Part shown: in pieces, positions 26,171-35,733 of the stretch | Position numbering within the stretch: position 1 is the stretch's first letter | How the letters are laid out: every line of letters begins with the position of its first letter | NCBI GenBank assembly: GCA_031261175.1 | Contig: JAISJW010000028.1 | Span: 1-64,000, forward strand | DNA length: 64,000 nt | Direction of reading: 5' to 3' | Source: Lactobacillales bacterium | GTDB lineage: Bacteria; Bacillota; Bacilli; Lactobacillales; Streptococcaceae | Program-made: the position numbers and the translations under genes | The notes under the pieces: model-generated | What the model was told of the DNA's origin: nothing | The model's input: only the letters and a program-made list of their open reading frames with translations | Databases searched by the model: none

Positions 26171-26734
26171 ATGGCTAAGAGAAGGTTGAAGGACGGCGAC
26201 CTGGTGCGGATTCAGAGCTTCAAGCACGACGGTAGTCTGCACCGGACTTGGACGCAAAATCAGGTCATCAAACAATACGGCGACGTGATTCTGTGTTATA
26301 ATCATAAGACGACGGTCATTGAGTCGAACGAGAAACGGTGGTCGACGCGCGAACCCGCCTTCGTGTATTTCCACAAAAAATATTGGTTCAACGTCGTGAT
26401 CATGCTCAAAGAGGCGGGGATTTCCTATTATTGCAACATGGCAAGTCCAGTCGTGGTCGACGAGGAAGCGATTAAATATATCGATTACGATCTTGACGTC
26501 AAGGTTTTTCCGAACGGCGACAAGAAGTTGCTCGACGAAAATGAATATAAATATCACAGCGAAAAATACAATTATCCGCCCGAAATTGCGGAGATTATGA
26601 CCGAACAATTGAAGGTTTTAATCGAGATGATCAACCAGAAACGTGGGCCTTTTGCCGATAAATTCGTCGACATTTGGCTGAAGCGAGTTAAGGAACTCGA
26701 ACCGGAGCAAAATGAGAGAAAAACGACTACTTGA
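26171..26734 (+). CDS. DUF402-family nucleoside tri-/diphosphatase (Ntdp type)
   Basis: 187 residues, matching the DUF402 proteins of Bacilli: KDGDLVRIQSFKHDGSLHRTW near the N-terminus, YFHKKYWFNVVIML, and the metal-binding acidic stretch VDEEAIKYIDYDLDVKVFPNG. Family members hydrolyse nucleoside tri- and diphosphates in vitro. AGGAGGGGAGCG precedes the ATG. The following sortase gene starts inside its 3' end. Confidence 0.85.
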   Translation: MAKRRLKDGDLVRIQSFKHDGSLHRTWTQNQVIKQYGDVILCYNHKTTVIESNEKRWSTREPAFVYFHKKYWFNVVIMLKEAGISYYCNMASPVVVDEEAIKYIDYDLDVKVFPNGDKKLLDENEYKYHSEKYNYPPEIAEIMTEQLKVLIEMINQKRGPFADKFVDIWLKRVKELEPEQNERKTTT

Positions 26735-28166
26735 AGACAGTCAGAGAACCCCGGGGGCAAGTGCCGGGCCGACTACTAAACGCCGAAAAAATTCGACATT
26801 TAATAAAATAACCCGCGTCTTTATCAATATAATAATGGCGTTGGTTTTTGTTGCGGGCGCGCTTTTAGTTCTCTATCCTTTTGTGAGCGAGACAATCAGC
26901 AGCTATATGGATGATTTGGTCATCATGGCTTATAACAACAAAACGACAGCGATGAATTCGCAGGAGCTTTCAGCTTTACGCGCCGACTTCTCGAAAAAAA
27001 ATGAGGAGTTAGCCGACAAAGGCTCAGCCCCAGGTATCACTGATGAAAGTATCGCTGACGTCGAAGAAAAAGACGGGAAAATCGACCCGAAAAAAGTCGA
27101 TGAACATTTCTTTCAAGACCACACAATCGGGGTTATCGATATCCCGAAAATTAATTTAAAACTGCCAATTTTTGACCGCACGAACGAGATGTTTTTACAA
27201 CGTGGAGCGGCGAAGCTTGAGGGGACGAGTTATCCGACCGGAGGTCCGTCGACCCACTCGGTTCTAAGCGCCCACCGCGGTTTGCCGAGTGCGAAATTGT
27301 TTACTGACTTGCCCGAACTTAAAAAGGGCGACATCTTTTTAATCAACGTTTTGGGCGACAAACTTGCCTACAAAGTTGACCAACTGAAGACAGTTCTGCC
27401 GACGGATATCAGCGCTTTGTATATCGAGCAGGGCAAGGACATGGTGACGCTGATCACCTGTACACCGTACATGATCAACTCCCACCGGCTCTTGGTTCGC
27501 GGACACCGGGTGCCGTATCTAGCGGCTTATGACCAGATGCTCGAGGATTCGAATTTCAGCCGTAATTTGAAGCGTTTGATCTTCCTACTTGTGATGGCGA
27601 TGATGATTATCGGCCTGATCGCCTACGCGTGGCGCAATATCCAACTTGCCAATCTCGCGCGATTCCGCTTCAACATCGGCTTCAAGGTTGTCGGCCCGGA
27701 CGGCGAGTTTCTGCCGAACGCGAAGTTCCAGCTGTTTGCGAAGGGCGGGGTCGATCCGATTCTGCAAAACGGGGACGTCATCACGACGAATCCGCATCCG
27801 CTGACTAACTTGGTGGAGTTCAAAAACATTCCTGGGGGCAATTATACGGTCCGCATGGTCGGTCTGCCGGCAGGCTACCGCGTTATGAAGAAAATCAACG
27901 CGACGGTTTACAGCGTCAACGATTTGCGATTCAGAGTTAAGATGCCTTTATTGACTAAGAGTGCGACGTCGATTGATGACGATTACGCGCAAATGATGAT
28001 CGATAAAGATGTTTATGAAACGGTTCGCGCCGAGCGGTTGGCTGTGTTGAAAGCGGCGAATCCGCCGAAATGGCGCTTGATTAAACAACGCCGAATCAAG
28101 AAGTTGTCGAAACCGCATAAATACCGCTACATCCCAATCAATACTATAAAGTTGAGTAAAAAATAA
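26712..28166 (+). CDS. Class C-type sortase with a C-terminal SpaA/Cna-B-like domain
   Basis: 484 residues, against about 280-300 for usual pilin sortases. N-terminal membrane span (35-57), catalytic domain with His188 in LSAHRG, Cys250 in TLITC and the Arg of HRLLVRG, then a second span (288-307), as in class C. Unusually, about 175 more residues follow: residues 316-412 contain FLPNAKFQLF and LVEFKNIPGGNYTVRMVGLPAGY, the pattern of SpaA/Cna-B pilin modules, and the tail is very basic. With this topology the extra domain should be cytoplasmic. No pilin gene is nearby. ATG 26712 overlaps the preceding gene. Confidence 0.85.
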   Translation: MREKRLLEDSQRTPGASAGPTTKRRKNSTFNKITRVFINIIMALVFVAGALLVLYPFVSETISSYMDDLVIMAYNNKTTAMNSQELSALRADFSKKNEELADKGSAPGITDESIADVEEKDGKIDPKKVDEHFFQDHTIGVIDIPKINLKLPIFDRTNEMFLQRGAAKLEGTSYPTGGPSTHSVLSAHRGLPSAKLFTDLPELKKGDIFLINVLGDKLAYKVDQLKTVLPTDISALYIEQGKDMVTLITCTPYMINSHRLLVRGHRVPYLAAYDQMLEDSNFSRNLKRLIFLLVMAMMIIGLIAYAWRNIQLANLARFRFNIGFKVVGPDGEFLPNAKFQLFAKGGVDPILQNGDVITTNPHPLTNLVEFKNIPGGNYTVRMVGLPAGYRVMKKINATVYSVNDLRFRVKMPLLTKSATSIDDDYAQMMIDKDVYETVRAERLAVLKAANPPKWRLIKQRRIKKLSKPHKYRYIPINTIKLSKK

Positions 28167-28765
28167 TGTATCAAAAATTTGGAAAAAGAATCATTGATTT
28201 TTTAGTTTCACTTGCGTTTATTATCGTGTTTTGTTGGCTCTTTGCAATTCTGGCAATTATCATCAAAGTGACGAGTCCGGGACCTGTCTTGTTTAAACAA
28301 AAACGGGTCGCGAGGACGCCCGGCGTAGATTTGCAGTTCTTTGAAATCTTTAAATTCCGCACGATGTATATCGATACACCAAAGGATATGCCGACACATT
28401 TGTTAGATGATCCGGAAAGTTTCATCACGCCGATCGGCAAATTTTTGCGCAAAACTTCTTTGGATGAATTACCGCAAATGTTCAATATTTTAGGTGGCTC
28501 AATGAGCTTTATCGGTCCCCGTCCAGCGCTGTGGAATCAGGAAGATTTAATGGAGTTGCGCGTCGCAAACGGATCAGCGAAAGCTGTGCCGGGGCTGACG
28601 GGACTTGCCCAGATTTCGGGTCGCGACGAGCTTGAAATCGGCGTGAAAGCCGGGCTCGACGGCGAGTACGCGAAGAAGATTTCGTTTTTGGGTGATGTGA
28701 AGATTTTTGTGATGACGTTTGTGAGCGTGCTGAAAAGCGACGGTGTCGTCGAAGGGAAAAAATGA
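28166..28765 (+). CDS. Undecaprenyl-phosphate sugar-phosphate transferase (initiating glycosyltransferase)
   Basis: 199 residues, one N-terminal span (9-33) and the catalytic core with KQKRV, FKFRTM, LRKTSLDELPQ and GPRPA, typical of PglC/WbaP-type enzymes. It loads the first sugar phosphate onto the lipid carrier for surface polysaccharide synthesis. It overlaps the sortase stop and the next glycosyltransferase, so the three are one unit. Confidence 0.93.
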   Translation: MYQKFGKRIIDFLVSLAFIIVFCWLFAILAIIIKVTSPGPVLFKQKRVARTPGVDLQFFEIFKFRTMYIDTPKDMPTHLLDDPESFITPIGKFLRKTSLDELPQMFNILGGSMSFIGPRPALWNQEDLMELRVANGSAKAVPGLTGLAQISGRDELEIGVKAGLDGEYAKKISFLGDVKIFVMTFVSVLKSDGVVEGKK

Positions 28766-29448
28766 TGAAGACAGCAGTGATTGTGGCAGTTCATAATGGT
28801 TCCGCCTATTTGCATGACCAGCTTGAGAGCATTTTGGCGCAAACGGTCGCACTTGATGAAATTATTGTGAGCGATGATGCATCGACGGATGATAGTGTGG
28901 CGATCGCGAATTCTTTTGGGGTTCGGGTTGTGCGCAATGAGACGGCGCTTGGGGTTGTCGGGAATGTCGAAGCAGCTCTGCGTGAGTGTGATGCGGATGT
29001 GATTTTTCTCGCCGATCAGGATGACGTTTGGGTAAAAAATAAGGTCGAAAAAATGTTGGCTGTGTTCGAAGAGCGGCCGGAGGTTAATTTGGTCGTCAGC
29101 GATTTAGCGATTGTCAATGGCGATTTAGTCGAGACGGATTCTTCTTTTTTCGCGGTTCGCCACGCTAAGTTTGGGGCTTTGAATACTGTTTTGAAAAACT
29201 CGTACGTCGGAGCTGCTATGGCGCTTCGCCGTCCTTTGCTTGATGTCGCATTGCCGTTTCCGGCAGGACTTCCAATGCACGATCAGTGGCTTGGGTTGAT
29301 GTCTGAGAAACAGCATAGTGCCTACGTTTTGCGCGAGCCTTTGGTGTTGTGGCGTCGTCACGATTCGAACGAAACCGATGTTAAAAAGGGTGGGTCACTT
29401 GCCCAGAAAATCAAGTGGCGCCTCGTGTTGATTAAGGCGCTGCTATAA
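28762..29448 (+). CDS. Family 2 glycosyltransferase
   Basis: 228 residues of GT-A type: AVIVAVHNGSAYLHDQLESIL (4-24), VSDDASTDDS (about 36-45) and the DQDD metal site (about 85-88). It probably adds the second sugar in the pathway started by the upstream transferase. The end is shorter than many family members but no break is visible. Confidence 0.9.
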   Translation: MMKTAVIVAVHNGSAYLHDQLESILAQTVALDEIIVSDDASTDDSVAIANSFGVRVVRNETALGVVGNVEAALRECDADVIFLADQDDVWVKNKVEKMLAVFEERPEVNLVVSDLAIVNGDLVETDSSFFAVRHAKFGALNTVLKNSYVGAAMALRRPLLDVALPFPAGLPMHDQWLGLMSEKQHSAYVLREPLVLWRRHDSNETDVKKGGSLAQKIKWRLVLIKALL

Positions 29449-29460
29449 TAATTTGAATTT

Positions 29461-29503
29461 AAAAAGTAGTGTGTTATACTTAATGTAACAACTACTTTTT
29501 TTA
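29461..29503 (+). terminator. Inverted repeat that ends the glycosyltransferase unit and overlaps the next promoter
   Basis: AAAAAGTAGTgTGTTA pairs with TAACAaCTACTTTTTTT. The stem and T-run suit a terminator. TTGAAT (29453) and TATACT (29475) with a 16-base spacer make a promoter in the same place, so the repeat could also be an operator for the desulfoferrodoxin gene. Confidence 0.6.
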
Positions 29504-29522
29504 TTTGTGAAGGAGAAAAAAT

Positions 29523-29891
29523 ATGATTTTCATGCGTTGTAAACATTGCGGAAAATTCGTGGCAGTCTACGAAGATGGCGGTGGCGTAGCGGTATGCTGC
29601 GGTGAGCCGATGACGATTTTAGAGGCGAACACGAGTGACGGAGCTGGAGAAAAACACGTGCCAGATGTGAAAGTTGACGGAAACAATGTCCACGTTCAAA
29701 TCGGTAGCGTGATGCACCCAGCTCTACCTGAACACCACATCGAATGGATTGTCATCGTGACAAATCTCGGCGAAGTCCGCCACACAATCCCAGTCGGTGA
29801 CGACCCCGCGAGCGATTTCGTCTTATCAGACGGCGAAAAAGTCGTCGAGGTCTACGAATACTGCAACATCCACGGCCTTTGGAAGGTCTAA
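29523..29891 (+). CDS. Desulfoferrodoxin (superoxide reductase, two-iron type)
   Basis: 122 residues. The N-terminal rubredoxin-like iron site has Cys6, Cys9, Cys25 and Cys26. The catalytic site has His45 (EKHVPDV), His65 and His71/72 (MHPALPEHH), Cys114 and His117 (CNIHG). It reduces superoxide to peroxide without making oxygen, using electrons from rubredoxin-type donors. It is typical of anaerobes and infrequent in lactic acid bacteria. GAAGGAG precedes the ATG. It has its own promoter and terminator. Confidence 0.93.
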   Translation: MIFMRCKHCGKFVAVYEDGGGVAVCCGEPMTILEANTSDGAGEKHVPDVKVDGNNVHVQIGSVMHPALPEHHIEWIVIVTNLGEVRHTIPVGDDPASDFVLSDGEKVVEVYEYCNIHGLWKV

Positions 29892-29901
29892 CACTTGCCA
29901 A

Positions 29902-29945
29902 CTAGCTCCTTTTTAACAAGATTTTGTTAAAAGGGGCTTTTTTTT
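29902..29945 (+). terminator. Intrinsic terminator of the desulfoferrodoxin gene
   Basis: AGCTCCTTTTTAACAagatTTTGTTAAAAGGGGCTTTTTTT. Confidence 0.85.
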
Positions 29946-29970
29946 GTGAAGAAAGAGTGGGTGTAAAAAT

Positions 29971-30045
29971 TGCTAATCGCATTTAAGCCGTTTTTGTTGC
30001 ATTTCAGGCCTCGAAATGCGCCAAAAACGCGATAAAAACGATTAG
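29971..30045. repeat. Long hairpin, family C copy 2
   Basis: CTAATCGCATTTAAGCCGTT at the left and GCGATAAAAACGATTAG at the right, with the apical part GCATTTCAGGCCTCGAAATGCG. Closely related to the copy at 15337-15409. Confidence 0.8.
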
Positions 30046-30155
30046 CCCTTAGAAAGCCCTGAAACCTAGGGTTTTTCAGTTTTATTTTTTTACAGCGTTC
30101 AATATAAAGCGTATAATGTAAATAGGGAAAACGCACCTAGAAAAGGGGTAGCAAA

Positions 30156-31607
30156 ATGAACGATATAAAAAGAAAAATTCTAGCGATTTTTATGCTAGTA
30201 GCAATGATAACCGGGACCAACATCGGGGCAATTGTGCAGGTCGCTGCGGAGGCTCCATCAGCTGCGCGACTAAATTTTGGTCTTAGCGACACGGTTGAAT
30301 CTTATAACTATGATGGGTCAGCTCATCCGGTTAGGGGTATTAACTCAAACCCGTCGGTTGCTCTTCCTTATTCGGCGTGGGTTGACGAAACAATCGGGGG
30401 AATCCAGTATAGCGTTAACGGAATCGACGGTTGGCAGCGCGAACCGATAACGTCGACAGGCGAAACTAGTTTAACAAATTCGGGAACATATTATGTAAAT
30501 TACCGCGTTTTTGTAAGGGTCAAAATGATCCCTAATTCTTCTAATTGGGCAGACTCGATCACTGGCAGCAAAACGATAACGATTAATCCCAAGAATCTTT
30601 CAGTGACGGCTACGCCGGGACAAAGCAAAGAGCTGGGCAAGTCAGACCCGGTCTTTGAATATTCTTTTGATGGCTTAGTTGAGGGCGATACTTTTACGGG
30701 GGCTCTTGAGCGAGATAGTGGTTACTTAATTAATGATTACGAAATTCGCCAAGGTGATTTGAGTGCGGGGACTAATTATACGATCAGTTTTACAGGGTCA
30801 ACTTTCGCAATAAATCCAACAGCTAATTTACTTGCCTTCTATGAGGCCTTAGTTGCTACACCGGCACCTGATGATATTAAAGATTTTGCTGATGTCGATA
30901 AAGTAGTTGATTTGACGAGGGAATTCGAAATTTTAAGCGATATCGAGAAGGAACAAGCTCGCTTTACCTTTCCTAACGTCGACGAACACATTGACGAAGT
31001 TCAAAAAGCAGCTGGGGTGGTGAATCACAATATCGCAGCAGGTTCGGTCGACGGGGTTGACTTGCCATGGAATTATCGGTTGATGGTAGAAGATGGAACT
31101 ACGCACGCTGATTACGGAAATCTCGCCGTCAAGTTAGCTAGCCGAAACTTGATTCGAGCTCACAATATCTATCTGTTTGATGTCTTAAACGAAACGGAAG
31201 TTCAACCTGACTCGGCAGTCAAAGTTGTTTTGAACGATGTCGATTTAGTGGGAGAGGTCAATCCGATTTTACATCATTATCACGGCGATGCGTTGAGAGT
31301 GGTTGATGGAGCGATTTTTGACAGTGAAAACAAAACGTTAACTTTCGAAACTGACTCGTTTAGCTTGTTTAGTATTTCGGTCGACTTGAGCGCAAAAGCC
31401 CCAGTAATACCAGCAATTCCGAGTACTCCCTCAGGTGTAGTTGAACCCAAGGTTCCGGCACTCGAAACAGTGAAAAAGCTTCCTGTTACAGGAACGACTA
31501 AGGCTCTGCCTGCAACGAACGAAACAAGCAGTCAGTTGCTATTAGCTTTGGGATTATTTGCCTTTGTGAGCATTGGATTTGTTTTTAGAAAAAGAGTAAT
31601 TGAATAG
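30156..31607 (+). CDS. Cell-wall-anchored surface protein with MBG-like domain and LPxT sorting region
   Basis: 483 residues. Signal peptide at 1-31 (ending QVAAEA). Residues about 45-235 resemble MBG-type beta domains ([27 protein letters not shown]). The middle (240-410) is unassigned. The C-terminus has [19 protein letters not shown], a hydrophobic stretch and RKRVIE. LPATN is at the usual distance from the end, about 33 residues; LPVTG, a better motif, is 10 residues earlier. Either could be the sortase site. Function: probably adhesion. A promoter with TATAAT at about 30112 and GGGGTAGC precede the ATG. Confidence 0.82.
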   Translation: MNDIKRKILAIFMLVAMITGTNIGAIVQVAAEAPSAARLNFGLSDTVESYNYDGSAHPVRGINSNPSVALPYSAWVDETIGGIQYSVNGIDGWQREPITSTGETSLTNSGTYYVNYRVFVRVKMIPNSSNWADSITGSKTITINPKNLSVTATPGQSKELGKSDPVFEYSFDGLVEGDTFTGALERDSGYLINDYEIRQGDLSAGTNYTISFTGSTFAINPTANLLAFYEALVATPAPDDIKDFADVDKVVDLTREFEILSDIEKEQARFTFPNVDEHIDEVQKAAGVVNHNIAAGSVDGVDLPWNYRLMVEDGTTHADYGNLAVKLASRNLIRAHNIYLFDVLNETEVQPDSAVKVVLNDVDLVGEVNPILHHYHGDALRVVDGAIFDSENKTLTFETDSFSLFSISVDLSAKAPVIPAIPSTPSGVVEPKVPALETVKKLPVTGTTKALPATNETSSQLLLALGLFAFVSIGFVFRKRVIE

Positions 31608-31639
31608 TTTATTATGTACTAAAACCGGAAACGCGCAAG

Positions 31640-31668
31640 AAAGCCCTGAAAGCTAGGGGCTTTTTTGC
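31640..31668 (+). terminator. Intrinsic terminator of the surface protein gene
   Basis: AAAGCCCtgaaagctaGGGGCTTTTTT. Confidence 0.75.
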
Positions 31669-31693
31669 TTACTTGCCGGAAAAATGTTATAAT
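31665..31693 (+). promoter_or_regulatory. Promoter of obg
   Basis: TTGCTT (31665), 17-base spacer, TATAAT (31688-31693) with TGt before it. An ACTTGCC word (31671) lies in the spacer. Confidence 0.65.
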
Positions 31694-31726
31694 AGAGAAA
31701 GAAAAAACAAGGGAGCACACGCGAAA

Positions 31727-33040
31727 ATGAGTATGTTTTTGGATCAGGTAACAATTAGCGTTTTAGCCGGTAAAGGTGGAGACGGGATGGTAGCATTCCG
31801 CCGCGAAAAATATGTGCCTGACGGTGGTCCGGCGGGTGGCGATGGCGGTCGAGGCGGGAACGTGATTCTCGTCGTCGATAGCGGAATGCGCACGTTGATC
31901 GATTTCCGATACAACCGCAAATTCAAGGCGGATCAGGGCGACAACGGGATGAGCAAGGGCATGCACGGGCACGGCGCGAAGAGCCTCTACGTCAAGGTTC
32001 CTGAGGGGACGACGGTTCGCGACGCCGACACTGGGCAAATCCTAGCCGATTTGACAGAGCATGGCGAAGAGTTGGTCGTGGCTCAAGGAGGGCGTGGAGG
32101 GCGTGGCAATTGTCGCTTCGCGACGCCAAAAAACCCAGCTCCGGAAATTGCGGAAAATGGCGAGCCGGGCGTGGAACGTCGAATCGAACTTGAGTTGAAA
32201 GTTTTGGCTGACGTTGGTTTGGTCGGATTCCCAAGCGTGGGTAAATCGACTTTATTATCAGTCGTTTCAGCTGCTCGTCCGAAAATTGGTGCGTATCACT
32301 TTACGACTTTAGTTCCTAATCTAGGGATGGTCGAAACAAAAGATGGTCGCTCGTTCGTAATGGCGGATATGCCAGGTTTGATCGAAGGCGCGGCTCAGGG
32401 TGTGGGTCTAGGGACTGAATTTTTAAAACACATCGAGCGCACACGAGTTCTGCTACACATTATCGATATGAGCGGAATCGACGGACGCGTGCCTTACGAA
32501 GATTATTTAGCGATTAATAAAGAGCTTGGCGAACACAACTTACGGTTGCTTGAACGCCCGCAATTAATTGTTGCAAATAAAATGGATATGCCTGAAGCGG
32601 CTGAAAACCTAAAAGAATTCAAAGAAAAATTATACGCTGAATACGATGAGTTCGACGACAATCGTCCGCACATTTTTGAAATTTCAGGCGTTACGCATCA
32701 CGGAGTTGACTCGCTTTTAGAAGCTGCGGCTGATTTGTTAGACGTAACCGATGAGTTCAAATTGTATGACGAAAGCGAATTCGAAGAAGTCAAAGTCTAC
32801 AAATACGTCGACGAAGAACCGAAATTCACAGTTGAGCGCGATGACGACGCGGCTTGGGTGCTTGAAGGCGACGAGCTTGTCAAACTGTTCAAGATGACGA
32901 ACATGGATCACGACGAATCAGTGCAAAGATTCGCTCGGCAATTGCGCGGCTTAGGGGTTGACGAAGCCTTGCGAGCTCGCGGCGCTGAAAACGGCGACAC
33001 GGTCCGCATCCTAGACTTTGAGTTTGAGTTTGTTGAATAG
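31727..33040 (+). CDS. obg: GTPase Obg/CgtA
   Basis: 437 residues: the glycine-rich Obg fold ([22 protein letters not shown]...GGDGGRGG), the GTPase domain with G1 [12 protein letters not shown]3 DMPGLIEGA and NKMD, and the C-terminal OCT domain found in Firmicutes. It acts in 50S assembly and the stringent/sporulation-type stress responses. ATG 31727 follows AGGGAGC; the longer reading from 31673 starts upstream of the promoter's -10. Confidence 0.96.
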   Translation: MSMFLDQVTISVLAGKGGDGMVAFRREKYVPDGGPAGGDGGRGGNVILVVDSGMRTLIDFRYNRKFKADQGDNGMSKGMHGHGAKSLYVKVPEGTTVRDADTGQILADLTEHGEELVVAQGGRGGRGNCRFATPKNPAPEIAENGEPGVERRIELELKVLADVGLVGFPSVGKSTLLSVVSAARPKIGAYHFTTLVPNLGMVETKDGRSFVMADMPGLIEGAAQGVGLGTEFLKHIERTRVLLHIIDMSGIDGRVPYEDYLAINKELGEHNLRLLERPQLIVANKMDMPEAAENLKEFKEKLYAEYDEFDDNRPHIFEISGVTHHGVDSLLEAAADLLDVTDEFKLYDESEFEEVKVYKYVDEEPKFTVERDDDAAWVLEGDELVKLFKMTNMDHDESVQRFARQLRGLGVDEALRARGAENGDTVRILDFEFEFVE

Positions 33041-33051
33041 GCGTTTCTAAT

Positions 33052-33120
33052 TTTAGGAGGAGTTAAGTGCAGTTATTCTTGTAAATTAACGGCAAAATTG
33101 CGTTTAACTCCTCCTAAAAT
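33052..33120. repeat. Long hairpin, family D copy 2
   Basis: TTTTAGGAGGAGTTAAGTGC pairs with GCgTTTAACTCCTCCTAAAA. The arms match those at 18829-18893. It lies between obg and walR and may separate their transcripts. Confidence 0.75.
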
Positions 33121-33149
33121 AATAAAAGACGTTTTAATGAGGTGAAAAG

Positions 33150-33872
33150 ATGAAACACGTATTAGTGGTTGACGATGAAAAAGCGATTTCTGATATTATT
33201 AAATTCAATCTAACCAACGATGGCTACGAAGTTTTCGTTGCCTACGACGGGGAAGAAGCGCTCGAAGTCTTCAAGGAACACGAAGAGCAAATCGACCTGA
33301 TATTGCTCGACGTCATGCTTCCGAAAAAAGATGGCCTCGAAGTCGTTAAAGAAATCCGCAAAACGAGCGAAACGCCAATCATTATGATTAGCGCTAAAGA
33401 CTCGGAGTTCGATAAAGTCTTAGGACTAGAACTCGGAGCGGACGATTATGTGACGAAACCGTTCAATAACCGCGAGTTACTTGCCCGGGTTAAGGCGAAC
33501 ATCAGACGCAACCGGATTGCGAGCGAGCCGAAGCCGGATGAGTCGCAAGCCAAGATTGAAATCGGCGACTTGACGATTCACACGGATAAATATATCGTGA
33601 CGCGCAAGAATAAAAAGGGCGAAGACGTCGGGATTGACCTGACGCACCGCGAATACGAGCTATTTAAATATCTCGTGGAAAATGCGCCGCAAGTAATCAG
33701 CCGGGATACGCTGCTCCAAACCGTTTGGGGCTACGATTATTTCGGGGACGTTCGCACGGTAGATGTTACGGTGCGCCGCCTGAGAGAAAAAATCGAAAAG
33801 GAACCAAGCAAACCAGAATTGCTATTTACGCGCCGCGGGGTGGGCTATTACGTCCAATCGCCTGAAGCGTAA
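33150..33872 (+). CDS. walR: Response regulator WalR (YycF)
   Basis: 240 residues: receiver domain with DD at 9-10, phospho-acceptor Asp in LILLDVMLP (about 53) and Lys in VTKPF, then an OmpR-type winged helix ending GVGYYVQ. It controls cell-wall hydrolase genes and is usually essential. GAGGTGAAAAG precedes the ATG. First of walR-walK-yycH-yycI-yycJ. Confidence 0.95.
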   Translation: MKHVLVVDDEKAISDIIKFNLTNDGYEVFVAYDGEEALEVFKEHEEQIDLILLDVMLPKKDGLEVVKEIRKTSETPIIMISAKDSEFDKVLGLELGADDYVTKPFNNRELLARVKANIRRNRIASEPKPDESQAKIEIGDLTIHTDKYIVTRKNKKGEDVGIDLTHREYELFKYLVENAPQVISRDTLLQTVWGYDYFGDVRTVDVTVRRLREKIEKEPSKPELLFTRRGVGYYVQSPEA

Positions 33873-33897
33873 TCTGTAACGAAAGGAGATGGAATCT

Positions 33898-35733
33898 ATG
33901 ATAAAACTGCAAAAGCCAAATTTGTATTCAGTTAATATCAAGATTGCTATCTCTTTTATTTTGATCTTGCTTATTTCCATCGAAATCATGGGGGCTTTCT
34001 TCCTCAGAGAACTCGAAAAAACGACGATTACCAACTTCGAAACAACCGTCAACGGGCAAGTCGACCAACTCTCCGTCATCATCAAACGCGACTGTCTGAA
34101 ATACAGCGGCGACGAGTTGAACACCGTTTTGAACTCGAGCTTGAAGGCGTTCGCCTCGGTTGAGTTGCAAGACGCTGTCGTAATCGACGACCACGGGGTC
34201 ATTATCGCCTCAATCGGAAACAATCCAAAATATGACGTCGGCTTGAAAACGAACGAACGCGAAATGCTCGACTTTAGAAGCAAACAGCAAATCGTGACGG
34301 AAAAAGGCGGCCGCATCTACGAAAATTATCACCCGATCACCAAAGACAACGACGCAGCGCTTATCGGGATGCTCATCGTCAAAGCCGATATCGAGCCGTC
34401 TTACAGCGAAGTGCGTCAAACAGCCTTCCTCTTTTTCTCGGCAAGTATCCTCTCGATTGTCATCTGTGCCGGCGTAGCCTTTTTGGTTTCACGCTCGATT
34501 ACGACACCGATCAAGGAAATCAAGGATGCGGCGATTTCAATTGCCGATGGGAATTATTCGCAGGAAATCGAAGTTACCGGAAAAGATGAGCTGAGCGATT
34601 TGGCGGCGACGATTAACGGGCTTTCGACGACGATCAAAAATGCGCAGGAAAAAATTGTCGACGATAAAAATCGACTTGATAATATTCTTTTCCACATGAG
34701 GGAAGGGGTGCTTGCGACTGACCATAAAGGGAACATTACGATGGTGAATGCCCAGGCGGAGCGGATGCTAGCCCTTAAAGAAGAAGATGCGCTAAAACAA
34801 AATATCATCGAATTATTAGAACTTGAAGATGAATATACCTTTGACGAAATTACTTCGACGGATGTTCAAACGTTGCAAATCGAGCGCGAAATCACGAAGA
34901 ACCGCGATATTATTTTGCAGGTTCAATTTTCAAATATGAGAACGGCGACAGGCTACCTGAGAGGGGTAGTTGTCGTACTTCACGATATCACTGAACAAGA
35001 AAAAATCGACCGGGAACAAAAAGAATTCGTTTCAAACGTAAGTCACGAGCTTAGAACGCCTTTGACAAGTATGGTTAGCTACCTTGAAGCCTTGCACGAT
35101 GGTGCTTGGCGCGACGAGGAGCTTGCTCCGAACTTTATCGATGTCACGCTGACGGAAACGCAGCGGTTGATCCGGATGGTCAGCGACCTCTTGACACTGA
35201 GCCGGATGGATAACGCGGAAATTCCGCTCAAAAAAGAACTTGTCGACTACAAAGATTTCGTCAGCTTCATTCTCGACCGCTATGACATGCTGCTTGAAAG
35301 TGGTGAGCAGAAGCTCAAAATTGAGCGCAACTTCGAGCTTGAGGACGTGTGGGTCGACATCGATCCGGACAAGATGACGCAAGTTATCGACAATATTATC
35401 AACAATGCGATCAAGTATTCGCCGGACGGCGGGACGATTAAAATTGGCTTGATTGATCAACATAACGATGCCGTTTTAAGCATCACCGACCAGGGTCTTG
35501 GAATTCCGAAAAAAGACCAACGCAAGATTTTCGAGCGCTTTTACCGGGTTGATAAAGCCCGCGCAAGGGCGCAGGGTGGGACTGGCTTGGGGCTTTCAAT
35601 TGCCCGCGATATCGTCGAGGCTCATCACGGTTTGATCTGGGTCGAGAGCTCATTTGGGCGCGGTTCGACGTTTTATATCGTCCTGAAGGCCGAAAGCTTC
35701 GACGACGATTGGGATGACGAGGTGAGTGCATGA
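33898..35733 (+). CDS. walK: Sensor histidine kinase WalK (YycG)
   Basis: 611 residues from ATG 33898, which AAAGGAGATGG spaces well; ATG 33889 is too close to that site. Membrane spans at about 14-35 and 180-203 flank an extracellular sensor loop, followed by HAMP, PAS, the His-containing motif VSNVSHELRTPL, and the ATPase boxes (IDNIINNAIKYS, DQGLGIP, GGTGLGLSIA). It phosphorylates WalR in response to wall metabolism. It overlaps yycH by 4 bases. Confidence 0.95.
   Translation: MIKLQKPNLYSVNIKIAISFILILLISIEIMGAFFLRELEKTTITNFETTVNGQVDQLSVIIKRDCLKYSGDELNTVLNSSLKAFASVELQDAVVIDDHGVIIASIGNNPKYDVGLKTNEREMLDFRSKQQIVTEKGGRIYENYHPITKDNDAALIGMLIVKADIEPSYSEVRQTAFLFFSASILSIVICAGVAFLVSRSITTPIKEIKDAAISIADGNYSQEIEVTGKDELSDLAATINGLSTTIKNAQEKIVDDKNRLDNILFHMREGVLATDHKGNITMVNAQAERMLALKEEDALKQNIIELLELEDEYTFDEITSTDVQTLQIEREITKNRDIILQVQFSNMRTATGYLRGVVVVLHDITEQEKIDREQKEFVSNVSHELRTPLTSMVSYLEALHDGAWRDEELAPNFIDVTLTETQRLIRMVSDLLTLSRMDNAEIPLKKELVDYKDFVSFILDRYDMLLESGEQKLKIERNFELEDVWVDIDPDKMTQVIDNIINNAIKYSPDGGTIKIGLIDQHNDAVLSITDQGLGIPKKDQRKIFERFYRVDKARARAQGGTGLGLSIARDIVEAHHGLIWVESSFGRGSTFYIVLKAESFDDDWDDEVSA

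Noticed and set aside
18829..33120. AGGAGG inside the family D hairpins as ribosome binding sites of small genes
   Set aside because: The AGGAGG is paired in the stem, and no start codon followed by a sensible ORF lies at suitable distance in either copy.
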